Assembly: GCA_018224455.1 (NCBI GenBank)
Contig: JAGTUY010000262.1
Coordinates: 1 to 13,032, forward strand
Source: Desulfosarcina sp.
Lineage (GTDB): Bacteria > Desulfobacterota > Desulfobacteria > Desulfobacterales > Desulfosarcinaceae
Direction of reading: 5' to 3'
DNA length: 13,032 bases
The position numbers and the translations under genes were made by a program. Below, one piece after another: positions 1 to 6,627 of this stretch. The first letter of the stretch is position 1. Each line of letters opens with the position of its first letter. Under the pieces are notes generated by a model. The model was given only the letters and a program-made list of their open reading frames with translations, had not been told where the DNA came from and did not search any database.

Positions 1-665
1 ATGGCGGCAATGGTCATGGCCGCCGGTTCGGTGATTAAGGAGCCCAGAATGGGGCCGATGGTCAAAATGGCCCACCACCAGGCGGTGAGGGTGCCACCCA
101 ACCGGTTGGCGACTTTCCACATGAACCGCTCGGAAATCTGGAGAATCGGGCGTGTGGCGGCCAGGGTCATGATCACCACGACAAACATCGGTTCGGTGAA
201 ATTCACTTTGTATAAAATATAGATTTTGGCCGTGGGCCAATCGAAAAACAAAACGATGGCGCCGACCAGGGCAGCGGCCCAAATGCCGAACACGGCTTCC
301 ACCTCGCCCAGTAAATGGAACGCTTCCGCACCGTGGTGCACCGAATCGCGGGGGGCCAGCCCTTTCTTGATCTTCTCTTCGTGGTCATGCGCCCACCGGT
401 GGGCGATGACCATGAACCGGCCGGTGAGAAAGGTGTGGATGATGGCGAACAGAAAGATAAGGGACGCCGCCAGATTGAACGGTTCCTGCCGGATGCGGTT
501 GCTCAGGATATCGATGATGCTGCCCAGATCCTTGTCGCCATAGCTTTCCAGGTTGGGTGGAAAAGCCGTTGTTTCGGCCGGCGGCCCGCCGGCAGCCACG
601 ACGATTCCTGAAATGGAAAAAACCAATATTGTTAAGAAAACAACCCGGATGTGATTATTTATCAT
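1..665 (-). CDS. Putative Na+/H+ antiporter (PF07399-like), C-terminus cut by window edge
   Basis: Partial gene: 221 codons are visible from an ATG at 665-663, and the reading frame runs off the left edge. The start is supported by AGGA about 8 bases upstream. The protein opens with a signal-like segment (charged start, hydrophobic residues 7-25, then AAGGPP). It continues with a polar stretch and several membrane segments, roughly residues 64-80, 126-141, 158-170 and 196-210. The stretch LIFLFAIIHTFL (69-80) and the late motif GSLITEPAAM (208-217) match what I recall of the putative Na+/H+ antiporter family PF07399, a relative of the ion-transporter superfamily. It would exchange Na+ for H+ across the inner membrane, but transport activity is inferred from family resemblance only. 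It lies 121 bases downstream of the GGDEF-like gene, so co-transcription with that unit is possible but not shown. Membrane-protein assignment is firm; family assignment is moderate. Confidence 0.6.
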   Translation of the reverse strand, partial: MINNHIRVVFLTILVFSISGIVVAAGGPPAETTAFPPNLESYGDKDLGSIIDILSNRIRQEPFNLAASLIFLFAIIHTFLTGRFMVIAHRWAHDHEEKIKKGLAPRDSVHHGAEAFHLLGEVEAVFGIWAAALVGAIVLFFDWPTAKIYILYKVNFTEPMFVVVIMTLAATRPILQISERFMWKVANRLGGTLTAWWWAILTIGPILGSLITEPAAMTIAA

Positions 666-725
666 GCGTTATTTCCTGGCAGGCGTGAAATGATAGAACC
701 CGATGTGGGTATGGGAATTATTGTT

Positions 726-771
726 TGGCAAATGCTTACAAGCAGTTGCCCGGATGGCGCCATCTTTGCCA
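726..771. other. Intergenic nested inverted repeats
   Basis: TGGCAAA (726-732) pairs with TTTGCCA (765-771) and encloses two smaller inverted repeats: TGCTT/AAGCA (733-744) and the perfect 12-base palindrome GATGGCGCCATC (753-764). As RNA this could form a small branched structure between the GGDEF-like gene and the antiporter gene. No T-run follows on the minus strand, so it is not a classical intrinsic terminator. It could be an mRNA-processing element or a protein-binding site, or chance. Confidence 0.3.
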
Positions 772-786
772 GCCAGATCCTCGCGG

Positions 787-3177
787 CTACATGAACGATT
801 GGATGTTTTTTAAACGGTTGGCCATATCCTGCAGCCGGCCCGACATCACCCGGATAAAGCTTTTGCCGTCCGGGGTGTGCTCTCCGTCGAAGCTAATGGC
901 AATGCCTGCAAATTTGAAGTCTACGGGGATGCCCTGCACATCGATGGGCGCGTCCTGGAGAACTTTCATTACCCGATTCAGTGCCTTTTTGGAATCTTCA
1001 CGGCCGATCAGCGGCAGCACGGCCACGATGGTGTTTTTGCCCAACTGGCCGACGATGTCCACCTCGCGGAACGTTTCGGCCAACAGGGCCAGCACGGCTT
1101 CCATGAGGATTTCGTTGTTGATGGCACCGGCCGGCACCTTGGCCCGGGGTTTGATCCGCACCATGGAGAATGCCAGGGCGGAAAAGGAGTAGTCATAGCG
1201 GTTGGCCCGGGCGATTTCCTTTTCGAGGATAAAGGCCATGGCGCTGGCTTTAATTACACCGATGGGCATGACCCGGTTGGCCTCTCTGTCTTTGATGATC
1301 TGCTTCTGACGGGCGATCTCATCCTGGATTTTTTTATAGTCGTTCTCATCGATTTCACCGGCTTCGACCTTGGTGCGGATGATCTTGAGGATTTCGCCCA
1401 GTTCGTCATGCTCGCTGACACTCTGTTCAAGCGTCTGGAGCACGCTGAGAACCTTGTGAGGCGTTGCGGTCCCGCCGCCTTCACCCGGTTGGGCCTTGGC
1501 TTTGATCCATTCCGCGCGCATCTGGTCAAGGACCGCCTCCATTCGGGCGTTGAGGCGGTCTTCCAGCTTGGCGATGACATCGCCCCCCACATCCATCTTT
1601 CCCAGTTGACTGACAATGGTGGACTCGATGCTTCCCACCACCTTTTTCAGATGCTCTGGATCGTCCTTCTCCTGGGTCTGGTCCATGGCCATCTGGCCGC
1701 CCATCTGCTCCACGTACCCGGCCAGAATGTCGGCCAGTGCATCTTCGTCACCGCTGCCTTTGCGGATCTCGGCGGCCAGGTATATCAACTGGGCCGCCTG
1801 CTCCGGATTATTCTTGAACTCCGCAATCAACTGATCACCGTCCACGCCAATCTCTTCACCGCTCTCCTGGAGGATATTGGCCAGCCCTTCGCTCTGCAGC
1901 TCTTTGCCCAACGCCTGTATCAGCTCCAGGTACTGGGTGTGGGACATGCCCTCCTCCAGCAGGGCCGTTTTTATTTTGGGCAGCAGGCGCTTGAGTTCGG
2001 CAGCTTCGGGCACGAGGCGTCTAAGGAGGTGGGCCATGCGGGCCGGGGTAATCTTACCTTCTTGGTACTCGTCTTTCACTAGCTGGATAAGTACCCGATC
2101 GGTGAGCTCATTGGCATTCTCCAGAATGGCCGCCTCGTTTTCATAGGCGACACCCATGGCCTTCTGGGCTTCGATGCCTTCAAGCAGCTGTTTTTTCATA
2201 TCGAAGACGGCACCGGCCAGATCGGCAATGGCCACGTCACCTTTACCTTTCAGGTGCTTGTCCACTTCGATGCGCATGACTTCCAACTGCTGAAACAGCA
2301 GGTTGCCGTGGCCGCCGGTGCCCGTTCCGCCGGTGCCCGTTCCGCCGGTGCCTGTTCCGCCGGTGCCCGTTCCGCCGGTGTCCGTTCCGTCGGTGCCGTC
2401 ACCGGCACCACCTTCACCCGACTCGCCGCCATCATCTCCAGTCCATGGTCCTTCACCTGAGCCGCCGGCAGCATCCCCGGTGCCGCTGCCGCCGCCCGAT
2501 CCCGCGCCGCTGCCGGTTGCGGAAACACTCTCCAGGTCCGCCTGGATCATGTTCTTGGACACGGCGCCTGGATTGGCCATGAGGGATTCGATGTTCAGGG
2601 TTTTAGCGAACTCCTCGGTGAGCACGCTTTCCAGAAGCGTGTCCATGAACATCTTGCGGGTCTTGGCCTCGTCTTCGGCGGCCATCATCTGGGGAGTCAG
2701 ATCTTTCAGTGCATCGCGGGAAATCACCTCATCATCGTCGGTCACTTTTTTATACCGTACGTGGTTTACCTTGATGCTGGATACCCCCCGGGCAAAAATG
2801 GCTTTTTTGAATCCCTCGGCCCCGCTATATTTGGTGATGTTGCCGAACACCTCCAGAAAAACCTTGATTTCCCGTTTCTCGAGACCGGGTTCAATGGAGA
2901 TGGACTGAAGGCCGTTATTTTTAAATAGCATCACCAGGCGTCCAACATTGAGACGGGAGTCCAGTGGCTCTTCATCCACGAAAAATTCATCGCGATTGAG
3001 AATAAACACCAGGGGCGAGATGATTTTCAACAGGTCGACGGCGCCATCGTAGAACATGTCGATGGATTGTTCCACAAACGGGTGGTTGGGCTGATACATC
3101 ATGGAGCGATTGAACAGCAGGGAAATGGTTCGTCCGAATTGGGCGAGCTGGTTTTTTGTGGCGGCGTTTAGTGGCAT
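787..3177 (-). CDS. Large signalling protein with Gly/Thr-rich linker and degenerate C-terminal GGDEF-like domain
   Basis: A 796-residue protein with no signal peptide or membrane segment. Residues 1-145 form a globular domain of a kind I recall at the N-terminus of deltaproteobacterial HD-GYP/HEAT-type proteins (LVMLFKNNGLQSISIEPG at 81-98). Residues 219-291 are an almost pure Gly/Ser/Thr/Asp linker with tandem GTGTG units at its end. Residues 292-630 are mainly helical and charged, probably coiled coil or helical bundle. Residues 640-796 have the layout of a GGDEF domain, but the active-site loop reads QLGKNTIVAVLP (711-722) where an active enzyme has LGGDEF. Diguanylate cyclase activity is therefore unlikely; binding or scaffolding is more plausible. 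The ATG is preceded by GAGGA, which overlaps the stop of the kinase gene 7 bases upstream. The tight coupling suggests it acts with, or is phosphorylated by, that kinase (inference). Confidence 0.7.
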   Translation of the reverse strand: MPLNAATKNQLAQFGRTISLLFNRSMMYQPNHPFVEQSIDMFYDGAVDLLKIISPLVFILNRDEFFVDEEPLDSRLNVGRLVMLFKNNGLQSISIEPGLEKREIKVFLEVFGNITKYSGAEGFKKAIFARGVSSIKVNHVRYKKVTDDDEVISRDALKDLTPQMMAAEDEAKTRKMFMDTLLESVLTEEFAKTLNIESLMANPGAVSKNMIQADLESVSATGSGAGSGGGSGTGDAAGGSGEGPWTGDDGGESGEGGAGDGTDGTDTGGTGTGGTGTGGTGTGGTGTGGHGNLLFQQLEVMRIEVDKHLKGKGDVAIADLAGAVFDMKKQLLEGIEAQKAMGVAYENEAAILENANELTDRVLIQLVKDEYQEGKITPARMAHLLRRLVPEAAELKRLLPKIKTALLEEGMSHTQYLELIQALGKELQSEGLANILQESGEEIGVDGDQLIAEFKNNPEQAAQLIYLAAEIRKGSGDEDALADILAGYVEQMGGQMAMDQTQEKDDPEHLKKVVGSIESTIVSQLGKMDVGGDVIAKLEDRLNARMEAVLDQMRAEWIKAKAQPGEGGGTATPHKVLSVLQTLEQSVSEHDELGEILKIIRTKVEAGEIDENDYKKIQDEIARQKQIIKDREANRVMPIGVIKASAMAFILEKEIARANRYDYSFSALAFSMVRIKPRAKVPAGAINNEILMEAVLALLAETFREVDIVGQLGKNTIVAVLPLIGREDSKKALNRVMKVLQDAPIDVQGIPVDFKFAGIAISFDGEHTPDGKSFIRVMSGRLQDMANRLKNIQSFM
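2314..2388. repeat. 15-bp tandem repeat coding for the Gly-Thr linker
   Basis: Five head-to-tail copies of the 15-base unit GCCGGTGCCCGTTCC lie at 2314, 2329, 2344, 2359 and 2374. Copies 3 and 5 carry one substitution each, and a degenerate sixth copy follows. The unit is 5 codons, so copy-number change keeps the reading frame and only alters the length of the GTGTG linker of the minus-strand signalling protein. It is coding sequence, not a CRISPR or regulatory array. Confidence 0.9.
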
Positions 3178-3184
3178 GGCGTCC

Positions 3185-4093
3185 TCATCTGGCTGAAGAT
3201 GATGTCATCAATTTTTTCGAAAAGCGTTCCAGTTCCGATGCAAACTCATGACAGGAGGAGTAGCGCTGATCCCGGTCAAAGGCCAAGGCTTTGAACAGGA
3301 TTTCATCCAAGGCGCGGTTGGCCATGGGGTGGACCTCGGATGGTCGCTGTCGGAAGAGCCGGTTTTTCAACGCGAGCTTCATCTTGAGCAGATCCATGGC
3401 CGTTTGGTAAGGCGGGTAGGGAAGCGTGGACATGAGCATTTCGAGCATCATCACCCCGGCGCTGTACATGTCGGCACGACCGTCGACGGTGCCCGACAGA
3501 ATCTGTTCCGGTGCGATATATATCGGTGTGCCCAACAGCAGCCGGTCGCTTTTGCTCGTGGTTCGGGAAACCCGGGCCACACCGAAATCCGTGATCAGCG
3601 GCCGCTTGGAATGCGTTTCGATCATAACGTTGTCCGGTTTGATATCCCGGTGCACGATGTCGTTGTCATGGGCATACGCCAGGGCATCGAGAATTTTCAG
3701 CATCAGGGAAAGAATGGTCGGCAACGGCATAAACCGTTTGGAAGGTACGATATTTTTCCGGGTTCGACGGATAAAGTAGGACAATTCGTTGCCCTTGACC
3801 AGCTGCATGGTAAAAAAGAGGAATTCCTCCGTTTCGCCCACTTCGTAGACGGGAATGATGTGCGGATGCATCAGGATGGCTGCCGATTCGGCCTCCTGCT
3901 GAAAAAAAGCGGCGGTTTTTTCGGTCATCAGGGATTTGGGAAGGACCTTGACGGCAATCTGCCGTTTAAGGGTTTGCTGGAAAGCCACGAAAACGGCGGA
4001 CATGGCGCCGTGCCCGATTTTCTTGAGCAGCACGGAGGTGCCCACCTGCTGGCCGACCAGATGATCCAGATTAAGTTTCCCAATGGTTGACAT
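3185..4093 (-). CDS. Soluble Hanks-type (PknB-like) serine/threonine protein kinase
   Basis: A 302-residue protein that is nearly all kinase domain. Visible motifs: glycine-rich loop GHGAMSAV (27-34), ATP lysine in AVK (K49), a helix-C glutamate at E67 or E69, catalytic loop HRDIKPDN (148-155), DFG (169-171), APE (194-196) and DMYSAG (208-213). All catalytic residues are present, so it should be an active kinase. There is no transmembrane segment or PASTA domain, so unlike many PknB proteins it is cytoplasmic. The start at 4093 (MSTIGKL) was chosen because AAGGA lies 6 bases upstream and the preceding gene ends at 4102; a longer in-frame reading to 4210 would overlap that gene by over 100 bases. 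The stop overlaps the ribosome binding site of the GGDEF-like gene. The substrate is unknown; the downstream signalling protein is the natural candidate. Confidence 0.93.
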   Translation of the reverse strand: MSTIGKLNLDHLVGQQVGTSVLLKKIGHGAMSAVFVAFQQTLKRQIAVKVLPKSLMTEKTAAFFQQEAESAAILMHPHIIPVYEVGETEEFLFFTMQLVKGNELSYFIRRTRKNIVPSKRFMPLPTILSLMLKILDALAYAHDNDIVHRDIKPDNVMIETHSKRPLITDFGVARVSRTTSKSDRLLLGTPIYIAPEQILSGTVDGRADMYSAGVMMLEMLMSTLPYPPYQTAMDLLKMKLALKNRLFRQRPSEVHPMANRALDEILFKALAFDRDQRYSSCHEFASELERFSKKLMTSSSAR

Positions 4094-4101
4094 ACTTTTC
4101 C

Positions 4102-5157
4102 TTACATCCCGATGCCGTCTACCAGCGTTCCGCAGCCGCTGCAGCGTCCTTTTTTCAACCGGTTGTCCATGATATGAAACCCCCGGCGGGCAATAACGGT
4201 TTCCCTGCAACCGGGACAGATGGTGTCTTCGCCGCCCTGTCCGGGAATGTTGCCCGTATAGACATACTTCAGCCCGGCCGCCATTCCGATCTCTCTGGCC
4301 TGAATGAGGGTTTCCACCGGCGTCGAGCCGCGATCCGTCAGTTGGTAAGTGGGGTGGAAACGGCTCACGTGCCAGGGGGTTTCGACGCCCAGATCCGTGG
4401 CGATAAAGTTTGCCAGCCGAGACAGCTCCCCGGGATCGTCGTTAAGCCCTGGAATGACCAGGGTGGTGACCTCCACCCAGATCTTCAGGCTTTTCATTCG
4501 CCGCAGGGTGTCCTTCACTGGGTTCAGACGGGCGCCGCACTGCCGTTTGTAAAATTCATCGCTATAGGCTTTCAGGTCTACATTGGCGGCATCCAGCCAG
4601 GGGCTGATCCGCTGCAGCGCCTCGGCGCTCATGTACCCATTGGTCACGAATACGTTTTTGATCCCCTGGCTGTGGGCTATTTGGGCCGTGTTGCAGGCAA
4701 ACTCGAAAAAAACCGTCGGTTCGGTGTAGGTGTAGGCGATGCTGGCGCAGCGCTTGCGCTGGGCAGCCGCCACCACCTGCTGTGGTGTCGCCACATCTCC
4801 CGCTACCATGCCGCCTTGGTCGTTAGGCATCTGGGCGATGTCGGCATTCTGGCAGAACCGGCATTTGAAATTGCAACCCACCGTGGCGATGGAAAAGGAC
4901 CGGCTGCCGGGCATTAGGTGGAATAGCGGTTTTTTCTCGATCGGGTCGTCACCGGCAGCGATCAGGCGCCCGTACACCCGTGTCTCCAGAACGCCATCCC
5001 GGTTTTCCCGCACCCCGCAGATTCCCCGTTTGCCGCTGCCGATCCTGCACATATGGCTGCACAGACGACATCGGACCCCCTGGTCTTGGATGGTTTCGTA
5101 GAGCCAGGCTTCCACGCAGGTGGGCTCCTTTCCCTTCGGGGCGGCTTCTCCGGCCAT
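4102..5157 (-). CDS. amrS: AmrS-like radical SAM enzyme (AmmeMemoRadiSam family)
   Basis: A radical SAM protein of 351 residues from the chosen start. The 4Fe-4S/SAM motif is CNFKCRFC (cysteines 95, 99, 102). It is preceded by an N-terminal cysteine set (30, 33, 37, 47) in a CxxC...HxC...GICGVREN context, and by DPIEKKPLFHLMPGS, typical of the AmmeMemoRadiSam/PflA-like group. Two C-terminal CxxC pairs (314/317, 339/342) suggest a zinc or extra metal site. The reaction of this family is not established. AMMECR1 and Memo partner genes are not in the window; instead the gene leads a unit with a kinase and a GGDEF-like protein. In-frame ATGs exist at 5157 and 5235. I chose 5157 because a near-consensus promoter sits between them at 5191-5219, which would leave the longer form untranscribed from it. 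Neither ATG has a clear ribosome binding site, so the start is uncertain; the family call is strong. Confidence 0.88.
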   Translation of the reverse strand: MAGEAAPKGKEPTCVEAWLYETIQDQGVRCRLCSHMCRIGSGKRGICGVRENRDGVLETRVYGRLIAAGDDPIEKKPLFHLMPGSRSFSIATVGCNFKCRFCQNADIAQMPNDQGGMVAGDVATPQQVVAAAQRKRCASIAYTYTEPTVFFEFACNTAQIAHSQGIKNVFVTNGYMSAEALQRISPWLDAANVDLKAYSDEFYKRQCGARLNPVKDTLRRMKSLKIWVEVTTLVIPGLNDDPGELSRLANFIATDLGVETPWHVSRFHPTYQLTDRGSTPVETLIQAREIGMAAGLKYVYTGNIPGQGGEDTICPGCRETVIARRGFHIMDNRLKKGRCSGCGTLVDGIGM

Positions 5158-5190
5158 CAGTATCGTTGGCCCGAAAACAGAATTTTTTAA

Positions 5191-5219
5191 TTTAAACAGG
5201 TATTTGAATATTTTGTCAA
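5191..5219 (-). promoter_or_regulatory. Sigma70-like promoter for the amrS-kinase-GGDEF unit
   Basis: On the minus strand TTGACA (5219-5214, perfect -35) is followed by a 17-base spacer and TTTAAA (5196-5191, 4 of 6 match to -10), in a locally AT-rich patch. Predicted transcription start is near 5184, giving a leader of about 27 bases to the ATG at 5157. It lies inside the longer possible reading of amrS, which bears on the start choice. Confidence 0.6.
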
Positions 5220-5251
5220 ATGATTCCCACCCCATTCGGGCAATTATTAAA

Positions 5252-5289
5252 CCGCAACGGTGAGCGCATTTCCCGCCGGTTTATTGCGG
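5252..5289 (-). terminator. Possible weak terminator after the methyltransferase gene
   Basis: On the minus strand CCGCAA at the end of the methyltransferase gene pairs with TTGCGG about 26 bases later, followed directly by TTTAATAATT. The stem is short and the loop long, so this is a weak candidate. Its position between the methyltransferase stop (5281) and the amrS promoter fits a transcript end. Confidence 0.3.
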
Positions 5290-6081
5290 GGAATCGTCAA
5301 AGCCATTGGATGGGGCCATGCCGGAACAGCCGGCCGCACCGGCTGCTATTCGGCCGACTTTTTCGGGTTGGTATCGGATGGCCAGGGGACGCGTACGGAA
5401 CCGGGGCACCAGGGTGACGACCATGCCGGCGAAGGTCCCGAAAGGGAAACGCTGGACCAGACCTGAGCCTTCGATCTGCTTCATCCAGGCTCCCCAGGGA
5501 CCGGGAAACTGGCAGACGGTGCGCCAGCACACAGGGACCGACCCCATCAGTTCCCGGACCATGCTTTTGATTTCCCAGACGCTGAAAAAGTTGGCCCGAT
5601 TGTAAATGGTCGGGGTGAATATCCCTTGCACCCGTCGGCCGATGCCGGTGAGGGCATAGCGGTTCAAGAATCCAATAAACACCCGGTCCTTGGCCACCCG
5701 AAAGGCTTCTGCCAGGGCTTTTTTCGGGTTATCCACAAATTCCAGGCAGGTAAACAGGCAGGCATGATTGAAAGAATTGTCGTCAAAGGGAAGATCTTCG
5801 GCGAACCCACGGTAAAGCGAGACGCGATGACCCACTGTCGTGGACAAGATGTCCAGCATGTAGGGGGAGGGATCGATGCCTGTCACGTCGAGGCCTTTTT
5901 CCAAGAGCGGCACGATCGATGCCCCGGTGCCGCAACCGATGTCCAGCACCGAGTCCCCGGCAACCGGATCCAGCATGCTCAGCATGAGGCGGCTCTCCAG
6001 GTCGGCGGCCAAGCGGTTCTTGCGCTTTTGCATCCAATGGTGGTAGCGTTTGGCATCGTGAAAGTCGAAAATATAACCCAT
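5281..6081 (-). CDS. Class I SAM-dependent methyltransferase (Methyltransf_11 type)
   Basis: 266 residues from the ATG at 6081. The Rossmann SAM-binding motif I is VLDIGCGTG (45-53), the ribose-binding acidic residue is in TGID (D70), and the AEDLPFDDNSF stretch (94-104) plus the following CLEFVDNPKKAL helix are typical of the UbiE/Methyltransf_11 fold. The C-terminal part (about 150-266) is less conserved and may determine the substrate, which I cannot name. An in-frame TTG at 6123 would add 14 residues, but a promoter candidate at 6131-6158 predicts a transcript starting almost at that TTG, so the ATG is preferred. No clear ribosome binding site precedes either. The gene is transcribed divergently from trmO and lies upstream of amrS with a separate promoter in between, so it is probably its own unit. 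Confidence 0.85.
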   Translation of the reverse strand: MGYIFDFHDAKRYHHWMQKRKNRLAADLESRLMLSMLDPVAGDSVLDIGCGTGASIVPLLEKGLDVTGIDPSPYMLDILSTTVGHRVSLYRGFAEDLPFDDNSFNHACLFTCLEFVDNPKKALAEAFRVAKDRVFIGFLNRYALTGIGRRVQGIFTPTIYNRANFFSVWEIKSMVRELMGSVPVCWRTVCQFPGPWGAWMKQIEGSGLVQRFPFGTFAGMVVTLVPRFRTRPLAIRYQPEKVGRIAAGAAGCSGMAPSNGFDDSPQ

Positions 6082-6130
6082 GAGAATAAGTGTATTTAAA
6101 TACAGCGGGTTAATCAAGTGCAACTTTTAG

Positions 6131-6158
6131 AATATAGTTCTTGATCATCGGGTTGCAA
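6131..6158 (-). promoter_or_regulatory. Candidate promoter for the methyltransferase gene
   Basis: Minus strand: TTGCAA (6158-6153, 4 of 6) with a 16-base spacer to TATATT (6136-6131, 5 of 6). Predicted start is near 6124, about 43 bases before the ATG at 6081. Confidence 0.4.
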
Positions 6159-6172
6159 GTTGATTGTATAAA
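6141..6172 (+). promoter_or_regulatory. Candidate promoter for trmO-recD2
   Basis: A good -10 (TATAAA, 6167-6172) lies about 33 bases before the trmO ATG. The best -35 is TTGATC (6141-6146) but the spacer is 20 bases, longer than ideal. It overlaps the divergent methyltransferase promoter, so the two could interfere or share a regulator. Confidence 0.35.
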
Positions 6173-6204
6173 ACCCTTACTCACCCATTCACGAGGAAAC
6201 CGCC

Positions 6205-6627
6205 ATGAGCGACTCATTCCAGGTGCATCCCATCGGATGGATCCGTAAAACAGACCATACCGTTCGCATCGACATCGACTCCGCTTTCCAGGACGGTCTT
6301 GTGGGGCTGGAGGGTTTTTCGCACATCATCGTCTGCTACTGGTTTCACGAAAACGACAATCCCGATGACCGCCGCCGGCTCCAGGTGCATCCGAGAAAAA
6401 ACCCTTCAAACCCGCTCACTGGTGTGTTTGCCACCCATGCCCCGGTCCGCCCCAATCTCCTCGGCATATCGACTTGCCGGGTGATATCCGTCACCGGGAC
6501 CACTATCCATGTCGATGCGATCGACGCCCGCAACGACACGCCGGTGATCGACATCAAATGCTTCATTCCCGACAAGCTGGACCCGTCGGAGATCCGGTTG
6601 CCGGACTGGATTTCAGCGCCGGGGTAA
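6205..6627 (+). CDS. trmO: Short-form TrmO / TsaA-like tRNA (t6A37) N6-methyltransferase
   Basis: 140 residues, one TsaA-like (UPF0066) beta-barrel domain. Diagnostic stretches are GLEGFSHIIVCYWFHEND (34-51), GVFATHAPVRPNLLGIS (73-89) and the closing LPDWI (132-136). TrmO proteins use SAM to methylate N6-threonylcarbamoyladenosine at position 37 of certain tRNAs, producing m6t6A, which tunes decoding. Escherichia coli TrmO is about 235 residues with an added C-terminal domain; this gene encodes only the N-terminal catalytic barrel, as in many archaeal and deltaproteobacterial relatives, so tRNA substrate range may differ. Where most family members I recall have FATR, this has FATH. The ATG follows GAGG at a normal distance (CGAGGAAACCGCC then ATG). 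The TAA overlaps the ATG of recD2 (TAATG), indicating translational coupling. Confidence 0.88.
   Translation: MSDSFQVHPIGWIRKTDHTVRIDIDSAFQDGLVGLEGFSHIIVCYWFHENDNPDDRRRLQVHPRKNPSNPLTGVFATHAPVRPNLLGISTCRVISVTGTTIHVDAIDARNDTPVIDIKCFIPDKLDPSEIRLPDWISAPG

Noticed and set aside
877..2082. Long open frame (401 codons) on the plus strand
   Set aside because: Antisense shadow of the 796-residue minus-strand protein; composition is biased (His/Leu/Phe-rich), with no recognisable domain and no ribosome binding site.
2314..2403. CRISPR-like array
   Set aside because: The repeats are 15 bases with no spacers and sit inside a coding frame as a Gly/Thr linker.
3248..4090. Open frame of 280 codons on the plus strand
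   Set aside because: Lies exactly opposite the kinase gene, whose catalytic motifs are all intact; a shadow of GC-rich codon positions.
4094..4210. N-terminal extension of the kinase to 4210
   Set aside because: Would overlap the 3' end of amrS by over 100 bases and adds residues unlike any kinase; AAGGA before 4093 marks the real start.
4087..4917. Open frame of 276 codons on the plus strand
   Set aside because: Antisense to the radical SAM gene; no family resemblance.
6474..6626. N-terminal extension of RecD2 to 6474
   Set aside because: Overlaps trmO in another frame and adds residues unlike RecD2; the TAATG junction at 6625-6629 is a typical coupled start.
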